From Simiduia curdlanivorans (GTDB taxonomy: Bacteria > Pseudomonadota > Gammaproteobacteria > Pseudomonadales > Cellvibrionaceae): a stretch of DNA of 64,000 nt. A model generated the notes under the pieces. That model made no database searches. It was not told the origin of the DNA and saw only the letters and a program-made list of their open reading frames with translations. The stretch covers positions 1,054,001 to 1,118,000 of the forward strand of contig NZ_JAUFQG010000006.1 of NCBI RefSeq assembly GCF_030409605.1. The letters are read 5' to 3'. The translations under genes and the position numbers were made by a program. Of this stretch, positions 1-8,277 are shown in pieces (the first letter of the stretch is position 1; every line of letters starts with the position of its first letter).

Positions 1-721
1 CGCCACTGGAACCGCCGGTGCCCGGCTTCATGCCGATGGTGCGCTCCACCATTTTCACGTGGCGGTAGCGCCATTCTTGCAAGCCCTCGTCGATATCAAC
101 CAGCGCTTCCATAATTTCAGACAGCAAGGGCTCGGTTTGATAAATCATAATCAGAAGGTCTTGTAGCTCTGAGTCTGATTTTATCGGCTCGGATACATCG
201 CGCTTCATCACATCTAGGGGCACGGCAAAACCACGGCGGGATAAGAAGGCCAGGAAAGCATCCCATAAGCTCGGTGCTTTTAAGCGCTTGGTTAAACCGA
301 CAAAAGCTTTGCTGCCTTCGGGGTAGGGCTTCATTTTGGCTGGATTTTTTACGCCCAATAAAAATTCTAGTTCGCGAAACTGGAAAGACTGAAAACCAGA
401 GGCTGTGTCTAAAAATTCTCGGAACGAAGAAAATTCCAGCGGCGACAGGGTTTCCAAAATATCCACCTGCTGCACCAAGGTTTTAAAGATAGTGCGGATA
501 CGCTTTAGCGTGTGCAAACAGCGAAATTTTTCATCTTCGGCAAACAATACCATCAGGTGATCAATTTCATGCAGCAACTGTTTAAACCACAGTTCGTAGG
601 CTTGGTGAATGGTAATAAACAGTAATTCATCGTGCTCCGGGCCGTTGGGGCCCTTCGACAGAGGCTGCTGCAAGCTTATCAGCTCATCAACTTTTAAATA
701 ATCACCGTAGGATAACGCCAT
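1..721 (-). CDS. kynA: Tryptophan 2,3-dioxygenase, N-terminal part (cut by window edge)
   Basis: The first 240 residues of a heme dioxygenase that opens the indole ring of L-tryptophan to N-formylkynurenine, the first step of kynurenine catabolism. Translation from the ATG at 721 gives MALSYGDYLKVDEL, then the family signature HDELLFITIHQAYELWFKQ, which carries the conserved heme-side histidine. The C-terminal part lies beyond position 1. A nitroreductase gene ends 25 bp upstream on the same strand, so the two may be co-transcribed. It sits in an aromatic amino acid neighbourhood with an aminotransferase and a DAHP synthase. Confidence 0.9.
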   Translation of the reverse strand, partial: MALSYGDYLKVDELISLQQPLSKGPNGPEHDELLFITIHQAYELWFKQLLHEIDHLMVLFAEDEKFRCLHTLKRIRTIFKTLVQQVDILETLSPLEFSSFREFLDTASGFQSFQFRELEFLLGVKNPAKMKPYPEGSKAFVGLTKRLKAPSLWDAFLAFLSRRGFAVPLDVMKRDVSEPIKSDSELQDLLIMIYQTEPLLSEIMEALVDIDEGLQEWRYRHVKMVERTIGMKPGTGGSSG

Positions 722-746
722 AACCGTCTCGCTTATCAATCGTTAT

Positions 747-1412
747 TTAGAAAAAGCTGCTGGTGTGCTGCAGCGGAAATTTAGAAATATTGGGTACTTT
801 AACGCCCTCGGCCGGGTAACCAACCACTAATAGAATATAGGGCCGCTCGTCGTCTGGGCGCATCAGAATGCTGTTGAGAAATTTCATCGGGCTTGGCGTG
901 TGAGTTAAGGTGGCGAGGCCTGCCATGTGCAAGGCACTAATCAACAAACCCGTGGCAATCCCCACAGACTCGCTGGTGTAATAATTTTTGTGTTTGCCGC
1001 CATCGTCACCCGGGTTGAACTTCTGCAAAAAAATGCCAATTAAACAGGGCGCCGTTTCAAGAAAGGGTTTATCGGCATCGGTACCCAAAGGTGCTAGATC
1101 CGCCAGCCATTCTTCACTGGCGCGGCGCTGGTAAAACTCGCGCTCCTCGGCCTCCGCCGCCAGGCGAATCTGCCGCTTCACCGCCGTATCGGTCACCACG
1201 GCAAAATGCCAGGGCTGCTTATTGGCGCCGCTAGGCGCTGTGCCGGCGGCTTGCAGGGCAGAGTGAATAACGGCCATTGGCACCGGATCAGAAGAAAACT
1301 CACGCACGCTGCGCCGAGTGCGCATCCTCTGATAGAATGCGTCTGCTTGTTGGCACATAGTGCTCTCGGGCAGGCGCTGATACTGCAAAGGAATGAAAGC
1401 GTCTTCCGCCAT
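747..1412 (-). CDS. Nitroreductase-family FMN oxidoreductase
   Basis: A 221-residue flavoprotein of the nitroreductase fold. The N-terminal RTRRSVREFSSDPVP and the APSGANKQPWHFAVV segment are the FMN-binding motifs, and a glycine-rich region near residues 150-165 (SVGIATGLLISALHMAGL) fits the family. The AEEREFYQRR insertion resembles the lid of the iodotyrosine-deiodinase-like branch, so an aromatic substrate is possible; the true substrate cannot be read from sequence. It lies just upstream of kynA on the same strand and is divergent from the MarR gene, the usual arrangement for a MarR-controlled oxidoreductase. Confidence 0.8.
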   Translation of the reverse strand: MAEDAFIPLQYQRLPESTMCQQADAFYQRMRTRRSVREFSSDPVPMAVIHSALQAAGTAPSGANKQPWHFAVVTDTAVKRQIRLAAEAEEREFYQRRASEEWLADLAPLGTDADKPFLETAPCLIGIFLQKFNPGDDGGKHKNYYTSESVGIATGLLISALHMAGLATLTHTPSPMKFLNSILMRPDDERPYILLVVGYPAEGVKVPNISKFPLQHTSSFF

Positions 1413-1590
1413 GCTGGCTCCTAGAAATTATTATTGGCATCGTTTCACAGAACGTGCGTTTTTATGGCGATCTTGCTGCTTGATCTTTGCCCGAGCAGGC
1501 TTGTAGTGTGCATCAGAATGGGGTTTTCGAATAACACCGAAAAAAGCGGCATTAAACGCCGGCTAACGCACCTGAACGCTTGCAAGATAA

Positions 1591-1606
1591 GGTTACACAT
1601 GAAACC
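1591..1606. promoter_or_regulatory. Candidate MarR operator (imperfect palindrome)
   Basis: GGTTACACATGAAACC is a 16-bp imperfect palindrome (GGTTnCAnnTGnAACC) in the divergent region between the nitroreductase and the MarR gene, 44 bp before the marR ATG. Length, symmetry and position fit a MarR-dimer operator. Binding is inferred only. Confidence 0.35.
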
Positions 1607-1650
1607 ATTATGCACCTCTGTTGGCAACCTCAATAAGGCTGCTTTTCCAC

Positions 1651-2157
1651 ATGACGACACAAAAAAGTGATTCCAACCAGCTACAGCTGGCTGATTTCCT
1701 GCCCTACAAGCTCTCGATTTTGGCTAACCGTATCAGTTACGCCATTGCCGAGGCCTATTCGAGCCGCTTCCATCTGACCATTCCAGCGTGGCGAGTCATG
1801 GCGGTATTGGGTTTGGAAGATAATTTAACCGCGGCCGATCTAGTGAGCCGTACCGCCATGGACAAAGTGGCGATCAGCCGCGCAGTGGCAAGCTTGCTCG
1901 ATATGGCCTGCATTCATCGCGAGTTAGATGAAGAAGACCGGCGTCGCTCGCTGCTCACGCTCACGGAAAAGGGCCGCGATATTTACCAGCGCATCATTCC
2001 GCTGGCGCGCCGCTATGAGCAGGATCTACTCAGCCAATTGAGCGAGGAAGATCAGCAGGCGCTGAAGAGCATTACCAACAAATTAATGAAACGCGTCAAT
2101 CAATGGGAAAAGCAAAACGTGAATCCCGCCAGTCTTCAGGAGACCCAAGATGTTTGA
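1651..2157 (+). CDS. MarR-family transcriptional regulator
   Basis: A 168-residue winged-helix regulator. The ATG at 1651 (MTTQKSDSNQLQLADFLPYK) is preferred over a TTG ten codons upstream, because it starts at the usual family N-terminus. The helix-turn-helix lies in LTAADLVSRTAMDKVAISRAV, followed by the wing DEEDRRRSLLTLTEKGRDIY. This wing pattern is diagnostic for MarR proteins. The stop overlaps the start of the downstream aminotransferase by 8 bp, so the two are translationally coupled and the regulator probably senses an aromatic metabolite. It may also control the divergent nitroreductase-kynA pair. Confidence 0.88.
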   Translation: MTTQKSDSNQLQLADFLPYKLSILANRISYAIAEAYSSRFHLTIPAWRVMAVLGLEDNLTAADLVSRTAMDKVAISRAVASLLDMACIHRELDEEDRRRSLLTLTEKGRDIYQRIIPLARRYEQDLLSQLSEEDQQALKSITNKLMKRVNQWEKQNVNPASLQETQDV

Positions 2158-3352
2158 AGGTTTAACCGCGCTACCCGCCGACCCAATCTTAGGCTTGTCT
2201 GCGGCATATAAGGCCGACACTAACCCCAACAAAGTCGACCTAGGCGTGGGCGTATATAAAGACGAGCAAGGTAACACGCCGGTATTGCGCGCCGTGAAGC
2301 AAGCCGAGCAAGCCTACTTCAACACTGAAAACACCAAGGTCTATATAGGCCCGCCGGGTTCGGCCGCGGCCAACACCTTGTTGCAGAACCTCATTTTTGG
2401 TGCCGATCACGCCGCCATTAAGGCCAATCGCGTGCGCACCATTCAAACACCGGGCGGCTGCGGCTCGCTGCGCGACGCGGCCGAGCTGATTAAGAAAGCC
2501 AACCCAAGCGCCACCGTTTGGGTGTCAGACCCGACTTGGGCGAACCATATTCCGTTGCTCGGCAATGCCGGCCTGGCCATCAAAACCTACCCCTATTACG
2601 ACCACGCCAGCAAGAGTGTCAATTTTGACGCCATGATGGAAACCTTGTCGAAGGTGGGTAAAGGCGACTTGGTCTTGCTGCACGGCTGCTGTCACAACCC
2701 CTGCGGCGCCGACCTCAACCAAACCCAGTGGCAAGCCGTGGCACAACTGGCGTTAAAAAATGGTTTCACACCTTTTATCGACATGGCCTACCAAGGTTTC
2801 GGCGAAGGTTTAGAGCAGGATGCCTATGGCGTGCGCTTGATGGCCAATACCGTGCCCGAGTTAATTGTGTCTAGCTCGTGTTCGAAAAACTTCGGTTTAT
2901 ACCGCGAGCGCGCCGGTGCCTTATCCATTGTGTACGCCTCTGCCGCCGACGCCGACAAAGGCCAGAGCAATTTATTCAGCGTTGTGCGTGGCATGTATTC
3001 GATGCCGCCCAACCACGGCAGCGCCATCGTCGAAACTATCTTAGGCAGCGCCACGCTAACCGCCGAATGGCATCAAGAACTCGCCGAAATGCGCGACCGC
3101 ATTAAAGCCTTGCGCGCACTGTTAAACAAAAAGTTGATCGAAAAAGGCGCGCCCGGTGATTTTAATTTTATCGAACAGCAATCGGGTATGTTTTCTTTTT
3201 TAGGTATCAACAAAGCTCAGGTACAAAGCTTGGTACAGGATTACAGCATTTACCTAGTAGACTCGAGCCGCATAAACATCGCCGGCATTAGTCTCACCAA
3301 TGTCGATTACTTAGCGGAATCTATCGTGGCGGTGCTGAAGCAAAAGGATTGA
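2150..3352 (+). CDS. Aromatic/aspartate aminotransferase, class I PLP
   Basis: A 400-residue fold-type I aminotransferase of the TyrB/AspC/PhhC group. It transfers the amino group of tyrosine, phenylalanine or aspartate to 2-oxoglutarate. The start MFEGLTALPADPILGL and the VDLGVGVYKDEQGNTPVL segment are typical. The PLP lysine is K246 in SSSCSKNFGLYRERAGAL, and HNPCGADL holds the conserved cofactor asparagine. It overlaps marR by 8 bp. With kynA and DAHP synthase nearby, an aromatic amino acid substrate is the more likely reading (tyrB/phhC-like), but aspartate specificity cannot be excluded. Confidence 0.88.
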   Translation: MFEGLTALPADPILGLSAAYKADTNPNKVDLGVGVYKDEQGNTPVLRAVKQAEQAYFNTENTKVYIGPPGSAAANTLLQNLIFGADHAAIKANRVRTIQTPGGCGSLRDAAELIKKANPSATVWVSDPTWANHIPLLGNAGLAIKTYPYYDHASKSVNFDAMMETLSKVGKGDLVLLHGCCHNPCGADLNQTQWQAVAQLALKNGFTPFIDMAYQGFGEGLEQDAYGVRLMANTVPELIVSSSCSKNFGLYRERAGALSIVYASAADADKGQSNLFSVVRGMYSMPPNHGSAIVETILGSATLTAEWHQELAEMRDRIKALRALLNKKLIEKGAPGDFNFIEQQSGMFSFLGINKAQVQSLVQDYSIYLVDSSRINIAGISLTNVDYLAESIVAVLKQKD

Positions 3353-3391
3353 GTTCAGGGCAATTGCGCCGGACACGGCGCAACGCCACTC

Positions 3392-3419
3392 CTGTCAACT
3401 GTACGCTGTTAACTGTCAA
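3392..3419. repeat. Four tandem heptanucleotides (CTGTnnn)
   Basis: Four consecutive 7-bp units, CTGTCAA, CTGTACG, CTGTTAA and CTGTCAA, lie between the aminotransferase and the DAHP synthase, 18 bp before the latter's ATG. They share the 7-bp period of the larger arrays near 58.4-59.4 kb but have a different core. Confidence 0.7.
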
Positions 3420-3437
3420 CTAAATTTAAGGCACTGC

Positions 3438-4778
3438 ATGAAACCCTGGAGCCCCGAAAGCTGGCGCGATTTTCCCATTCGCCAGCAACCCACCTACCCA
3501 GACTCGACCGCACTGTTAACGGCCGAAGCCCAGCTGGCAAAAATGCCGCCCTTGGTATTTGCCCAAGAAGCCAGAGATTTGCGCGAGCAACTCGGCCGCG
3601 CCTGTGAAGGTAAAGCCTTTTTACTACAAGGTGGCGACTGCGCCGAAAGCTTCGCGGATTTTTCCGCCACCAGCATTCGCGACACCTTTAAAGTGTTGCT
3701 GCAGATGGCCGTGGTACTCACCTACTCCGGCCGCAAGCCGGTGATAAAAGTGGCGCGTATGGCGGGGCAATTTGCCAAACCTCGCTCGGCCGATACCGAA
3801 ACCATTGACGGCGTTACCCTGCCGGCCTATCGCGGCGACATTATCAATCAATTAGATTTTACCGAAAGCGCGCGCCTGCCCGACCCGCAGCGCATGCTGC
3901 AGGCCTATCACCAATCCACTGCCACGCTAAATTTGGTGCGCGCCTTTGCTACCGGCGGTTTGGCCGACTTGCATAAAGTGAACCAGTGGAATTTAGATTT
4001 CGCCGAAGCCAGCCCACTGCGCAATCGCTATTTGGATATTGCCGAGCGCATTCAAGACGCACTGGCCTTTATGGCCGTGTGCGGTGTGGATTCCAATAAC
4101 ACACCGCCCTTGCACGCAACCCATTTATACACCTCGCACGAAGCCCTGCTGTTAAATTATGAGCAAGCCTTAACGCGCAAAGACAGCCTCACCGGCGACT
4201 GGTACAACTGCTCGGCCCACATGCTGTGGATTGGCGAGCGCACGCGTAAACTCGATGAAGCACACATCGAATTTTTCCGTGGCATTCACAACCCCATCGG
4301 CGTGAAAGTTGGGCCAAGCATGGATGAAGACGAGCTGATTCATTTAATTGATGCGCTCAACCCAGACAACCAAGCCGGCCGCTTAACCTTGATCACCCGC
4401 ATGGGCGCCAATACCCTCGGCGATAAATTGCCACGCTTAGCCCGCAGAGTAAAAGCCGAAGGGCGCAAGGTGGTTTGGTCTTCGGACCCCATGCACGGCA
4501 ATACGGTGAAAGCCAGCAGCGGTTACAAAACCCGCTCCTTCGACGACATACTCACCGAGATCAATCAGTTCTTCGCCGCGCTGCGCGCCGAAGGCCAAGA
4601 GCCCGGTGGTATTCATTTGGAAATGACTGGCCAACACGTCACCGAGTGCACTGGCGGCGCTTATAAAATTAGCGACGACGATCTCGCCAATTGTTACCGC
4701 ACCCAATGCGACCCGCGCTTAAATGGCGATCAAGTTTTGGAAATGGCCTTTTGCATCGCCGAGCGATTGCGCGTTTAG
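3438..4778 (+). CDS. 3-deoxy-7-phosphoheptulonate synthase, class II
   Basis: A 446-residue class II (plant/PhzC-type) DAHP synthase that condenses phosphoenolpyruvate and erythrose 4-phosphate, the first step of the shikimate pathway. The N-terminus WSPESWRDFPIRQQPTYPD is characteristic. Further class II motifs are LLQGGDCAESF, the KVARMAGQFAKPRS loop, WSSDPMHGNT and the metal-site segment GIHLEMTGQHVTECTGG. In gammaproteobacteria class II enzymes often serve secondary metabolism. Here it lies about 2.3 kb from an aryl polyene cluster, so a role in supplying aromatic precursors is plausible but inferred. A strong terminator follows. Confidence 0.93.
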   Translation: MKPWSPESWRDFPIRQQPTYPDSTALLTAEAQLAKMPPLVFAQEARDLREQLGRACEGKAFLLQGGDCAESFADFSATSIRDTFKVLLQMAVVLTYSGRKPVIKVARMAGQFAKPRSADTETIDGVTLPAYRGDIINQLDFTESARLPDPQRMLQAYHQSTATLNLVRAFATGGLADLHKVNQWNLDFAEASPLRNRYLDIAERIQDALAFMAVCGVDSNNTPPLHATHLYTSHEALLLNYEQALTRKDSLTGDWYNCSAHMLWIGERTRKLDEAHIEFFRGIHNPIGVKVGPSMDEDELIHLIDALNPDNQAGRLTLITRMGANTLGDKLPRLARRVKAEGRKVVWSSDPMHGNTVKASSGYKTRSFDDILTEINQFFAALRAEGQEPGGIHLEMTGQHVTECTGGAYKISDDDLANCYRTQCDPRLNGDQVLEMAFCIAERLRV

Positions 4779-4821
4779 CGATAGCGTAGAAAATTCTACG
4801 ATAGCTCGTTAAAGACCACGA

Positions 4822-4855
4822 AAGCCCGGCAACCTGTGGGTCGCCGGGCTTTTTA
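4822..4855 (+). terminator. Rho-independent terminator after DAHP synthase
   Basis: AAGCCCGGC pairs perfectly with GCCGGGCTT across a 12-nt loop and is followed by TTTT. It lies 43 bp after the DAHP synthase stop. Confidence 0.88.
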
Positions 4856-4863
4856 ATTAAACG

Positions 4864-5892
4864 GTGAAGGACGGCTGTTGCAGCGCTAAAACGCCGCGAT
4901 TGTTTCTGAGCGCTAGGTCGCGCAACAATTTCGACAGCGCAGCGTACTATTGGATATTAAGATTGTTACCAACGAATACCCTAACAATTAAAACAAAACT
5001 TTGCCTTGCTGCTGCGTTGGTATGCAGTCTTCTGGCTAGCTGGGCTTTTTGGTTTGAACCTTCGTCTATTCGCGTGGTAGAGCACGAGCTAAGGCCCACT
5101 CAATGGCCAACGCATTGCGATGGCTTACGCGTCGCCGTGCTCGCCGATTTACATCTAGGCTCGCCCTTTAACGGCCTTAATCAGCTGCAATCGATTGTTG
5201 AATTAACCAACCAAGCCAAACCGGATATTATTTTACTGGCCGGCGACTATGTGATTCAGGGTGTACTCGGCGGCAGTTTTGTCGCGCCCGAAGACGCTGC
5301 CAAGATACTCGCGCACCTGAAGGCCAGTGCCGGCGTTTACGCGGTATTAGGTAATCACGACTGGTGGTTGGAATCAACCCGCGTGGGTGCCGCGTTGCAA
5401 AACAAAGGTATCACCCTGTTGGAGGATGCCAACCAACGGGTTAACACAACATTGCGCCATGTCAAAAACCGGACATCACATGAGTGCCAATTTAATCTCG
5501 TGGGCATCAGCGATTTTTGGGAAGGTGCGCACGACATTGAAACTGCATTAACCGGCATAGACACACAAATACCGACACTGGCATTCACCCATAATCCCGA
5601 TATTTTTCCGCTAATTCCCGAACAGGTAACGCTCACCATCGCTGGCCACACCCATGGCGGGCAGGTATATTTACCCTTCATTGGCCGGCCTATTGTACCT
5701 TCCGCCTACGGTGAAACCTACGCCATTGGCGCTATTACCGAGCAAAGGTCAGGCACCACGAAACATTTATTTGTCAGCCCCGGCATTGGCACCAGCATTT
5801 TACCCGTGCGCTTTCTCGTACCGCCTGAAATCTCGGTATTAACACTGCTGAGCCCAGTGCCGCATACTGCCTCAAAACACCAAGAGAATTGA
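4864..5892 (+). CDS. Membrane-anchored metallophosphoesterase (YaeI/YkuE-like)
   Basis: A calcineurin-type phosphoesterase of up to 342 residues. Its metal-binding motifs occur in order: ADLHLG (DxH), LAGDYV (GD), VLGNHDWW (GNHD) and IAGHTHGGQ (GHxH). A hydrophobic segment (LCLAAALVCSLLASWAFWF) precedes the catalytic domain and should anchor it to the inner membrane, as in the YaeI branch. The start is uncertain: the first possible codon is GTG 4864, but the first 30 or so residues look non-native, and a TTG at 4963 just before the membrane segment is an alternative. The substrate is unknown; related proteins act on lipid-linked phosphates. It is followed 2 bp later by a small lipoprotein gene. 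Confidence 0.8.
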   Translation: MKDGCCSAKTPRLFLSARSRNNFDSAAYYWILRLLPTNTLTIKTKLCLAAALVCSLLASWAFWFEPSSIRVVEHELRPTQWPTHCDGLRVAVLADLHLGSPFNGLNQLQSIVELTNQAKPDIILLAGDYVIQGVLGGSFVAPEDAAKILAHLKASAGVYAVLGNHDWWLESTRVGAALQNKGITLLEDANQRVNTTLRHVKNRTSHECQFNLVGISDFWEGAHDIETALTGIDTQIPTLAFTHNPDIFPLIPEQVTLTIAGHTHGGQVYLPFIGRPIVPSAYGETYAIGAITEQRSGTTKHLFVSPGIGTSILPVRFLVPPEISVLTLLSPVPHTASKHQEN

Positions 5893-5894
5893 TT

Positions 5895-6248
5895 GTGAAA
5901 AAAACGACGTTATTCGTATCCAGCTTAATTTTATCGGCCTGCGTAAAGCTTGAAATTAAACCCGAGCATGTGGTGAGCGACAGTGTGGAAGCAGGTAAAG
6001 ATCTCTATCAACTTATTAAACATAAAAAAGATGGCACAGAGGAAAGGAAGTATTCCCACACCTTAATGTTAGAAGAGAATCAGTCTGAACAACAAGCCGG
6101 TCAAGCGTGCCTAAGCTATGTAGAGGCACTGGCAACATCGGCCTCTAAAAAGAAGATTTCAATTAAACAGCAAGAAACCAAAACGCTGAAAACGGAGCAA
6201 GGGCTATCTCTGTCCTGCAGTCTGCACGCGACCATTAAGCCGCGCTAA
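5895..6248 (+). CDS. Small predicted lipoprotein
   Basis: A 117-residue protein starting at GTG 5895, two bases after the stop of the phosphoesterase gene. MKKTTLFVSSLILSAC is a signal peptide ending in a lipobox with the lipidated Cys at residue 16. The remainder is charged, with a second Cys pair later in the chain (QACLSY, LSCSLH), and matches no family I recognise. The tight spacing suggests co-expression with the membrane-anchored phosphoesterase. Confidence 0.65.
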   Translation: MKKTTLFVSSLILSACVKLEIKPEHVVSDSVEAGKDLYQLIKHKKDGTEERKYSHTLMLEENQSEQQAGQACLSYVEALATSASKKKISIKQQETKTLKTEQGLSLSCSLHATIKPR

Positions 6249-6250
6249 AC

Positions 6251-6286
6251 AACGCTACTCAAAACGTTACTCAAAACGCTACTCGC
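6251..6286. repeat. Three tandem 12-bp repeats
   Basis: AACGCTACTCAA, AACGTTACTCAA and AACGCTACTCGC lie head to tail directly after the lipoprotein stop codon. No function is evident. Confidence 0.7.
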
Positions 6287-6313
6287 CGATATAGACAACA
6301 GGTCGCGCACTTA

Positions 6314-6338
6314 CCAGCTGTTTTTTAGACACAGCTGG
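6314..6338. repeat. Inverted repeat between convergent genes
   Basis: CCAGCTG and CAGCTGG (7 bp, perfect) flank an 11-nt spacer with a T-run, between the lipoprotein and YceI genes, which converge. It could act as a weak terminator, but the T-run lies inside the loop rather than after the stem. Confidence 0.4.
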
Positions 6339-6357
6339 CAGGCGGCCCCTGAAAAAA

Positions 6358-6942
6358 TTAGTTAGCTTTAGCGAAACGCAAGTTGAACATCACCGGTACC
6401 TGTACCGCGATAGAGTTCAATTTGGCGATATCCTGTAACGCCTGCGCGCCCTGAATCAATTCAAAATCCGCTAGCGCAAGAACGACGGGCTTGATCGACG
6501 CCACCTGAAGCTGCCCCTGCGCTAAGGCAACCACGCTAACCGCAACTTCCAAGGTTTTCTCTTTGCCATGTAACTGCACCACACAAGGCAGTACCATAGC
6601 CATAGACTCGCCAAGCTTCAAAGCATTGACCTTAGCCACATCGACCTTAGTGCTAATTTTCGCCATGGCAAAATTCGCCGTATCAAACAACATGGTTTGC
6701 ATGCGCTCATTGCGAATGGGGATTTGTGTTTCAATACTAGCGAGATCGATCAGTACAGATACCTGCCCCTTGGCATCTACCTTGCCATCGAGCTTGGTAA
6801 ACTGATGCACTTCGGCCATAGCGGCGTTTTTGACAGAAACCACATGTAACTGCGAGTGCTCAGCGTTTAATGTCCAATCCGCTAAACAATTCACGCTGAC
6901 ACTCGCTGCGAGTACAAACAAGGCATTAACAATCCATTTCAT
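6358..6942 (-). CDS. YceI-family periplasmic protein
   Basis: A 194-residue secreted protein of the YceI lipocalin-like family, which binds isoprenoid-type lipids. The ATG at 6942 is chosen because AGGAGG lies 6 nt upstream; an upstream GTG reading adds only a few residues. The signal peptide MKWIVNALFVLAASVSVNCLA is followed by WTLNAEHSQLHVVSVKN, the family opening. KVDAKGQVSVLIDLASIET and MLFDTANFAMAKIST are family strands. It lies 111 bp downstream of apeR on the same strand with no clear terminator between, so some read-through from the APE operon is possible. Confidence 0.85.
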   Translation of the reverse strand: MKWIVNALFVLAASVSVNCLADWTLNAEHSQLHVVSVKNAAMAEVHQFTKLDGKVDAKGQVSVLIDLASIETQIPIRNERMQTMLFDTANFAMAKISTKVDVAKVNALKLGESMAMVLPCVVQLHGKEKTLEVAVSVVALAQGQLQVASIKPVVLALADFELIQGAQALQDIAKLNSIAVQVPVMFNLRFAKAN

Positions 6943-7053
6943 AACCGGCCTCCTGACCATTAAAAAAATAACCCATGAGATTTTTCGAGCTACTTGTTAT
7001 ATCACTTACCCCAGTTTAGCGTTAGAACTTTTGGCGTTAGCGAAATACCAGCA

Positions 7054-8277
7054 CTAAACCCAACGCTTAAAAATGAGCGATGTATTAATACCACCGAAGG
7101 CAAAATTATTCGACATAACATATTCACACTGCTTCTGGCGCGCCGAAGCTTGAATGTAATCTAAGGGTGCGCACTCCGGGTCTGGATTATCCAAATTTTG
7201 GGTGTGATGGAACCAGTTTTCGTTCATCTGTTGAATCGCTGCCCACGCTTCTATGCCACCGCAGGCACCGAGAGTATGACCGGTAAAGCTCTTCATGGAA
7301 CTTATTGGCACCTGATCCCCAAACACCCGGAAGGTAGCGTGGGACTCGGCAATATCGCCGCGATCTGTGGCCGTGCCGTGGGCAGAGATATAACCAATAT
7401 CTTGCGGCTTTAGACCCGCGTTATCGAGCGCTAAGCGCATGGCAATTTCCATGGTATCCGAATTTGGCTGGGTTACATGGGTGCCGTCTGAATTGGTGCC
7501 GAAGCCAACCACTTCCGCGTAAATTTTTGCACCGCGCGCTTGCGCAGACGCCAGGTCTTCTAAAATTAAGGTGCCCGCTCCTTCACCGATCACCAGGCCA
7601 TCCCGATCCCGATCAAACGGCCGAGGTGACAGATGCGGTGTTGCGTTTTTCACACTAGTGGCGAATAAGGTATCGAATACCGCCGCCTGGGTGGCACACA
7701 ACTCTTCCGCGCCACCGGCAACCATATAGCGCTGCTGGCCCGAGCGCACTGCTTCAAAGGCATAACCAATACCTTGGCTACCGGAAGTACAGGCACTGGA
7801 GGTGGTATAGACGCGGCCTTTTAAACCGAAATGTACACCGACGTTAACCGGCGCCGTATGGGCCATCATTTTGATGTAAGAGTTTGCGTTCAAACCGCCA
7901 GTGTCTTTTTCAATGAGCATGCGACCAAAATCGACAAAGGCGTTAGTGCTACCCGATGATGAACCATAGGCCACGCCCATGCTGCCGGTTTTAATATCTG
8001 GGTCGTCCAACAACCCCGCTTGCGCCAGGGCGAGCTCGGTGGCGTAGGTGGCCATCACGGCGATGCGGCCCATACTGCGCAAGGTTTTTCGATTGTAATG
8101 ACCGGGCGTATCAAAATTAGCGGGGCCGCCTAAGCGCGTATTCAACCCTTGGTATTGATCCCAATCCTGCATGTAGCGAATGCCGGTATTACCCGCTCGT
8201 AAATTTTCACTGACGGTTTGCCAGCTATCGCCGATGGGCGTTATAGCCTGTAAACCTGTTACCACTACGCGTTTCAT
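7054..8277 (-). CDS. apeR: Aryl polyene beta-ketoacyl-ACP synthase (ApeR-like)
   Basis: A 407-residue KAS I/II-type condensing enzyme with an intact triad: C163 in SSACTSGSQG, H300 in SAHGTATD and H334 in FTGHTLGACGG. The ATG at 8277 overlaps the ketoreductase stop (TAATG) and is preferred to a GTG two codons upstream. It is the last gene of the minus-strand APE operon, in the apeO-P-Q-R order of described clusters. ApeR-type enzymes act as a self-contained ketosynthase beside the ApeO:ApeC pair, possibly for starter elongation. The division of labour here is inferred from position. Confidence 0.88.
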   Translation of the reverse strand: MKRVVVTGLQAITPIGDSWQTVSENLRAGNTGIRYMQDWDQYQGLNTRLGGPANFDTPGHYNRKTLRSMGRIAVMATYATELALAQAGLLDDPDIKTGSMGVAYGSSSGSTNAFVDFGRMLIEKDTGGLNANSYIKMMAHTAPVNVGVHFGLKGRVYTTSSACTSGSQGIGYAFEAVRSGQQRYMVAGGAEELCATQAAVFDTLFATSVKNATPHLSPRPFDRDRDGLVIGEGAGTLILEDLASAQARGAKIYAEVVGFGTNSDGTHVTQPNSDTMEIAMRLALDNAGLKPQDIGYISAHGTATDRGDIAESHATFRVFGDQVPISSMKSFTGHTLGACGGIEAWAAIQQMNENWFHHTQNLDNPDPECAPLDYIQASARQKQCEYVMSNNFAFGGINTSLIFKRWV

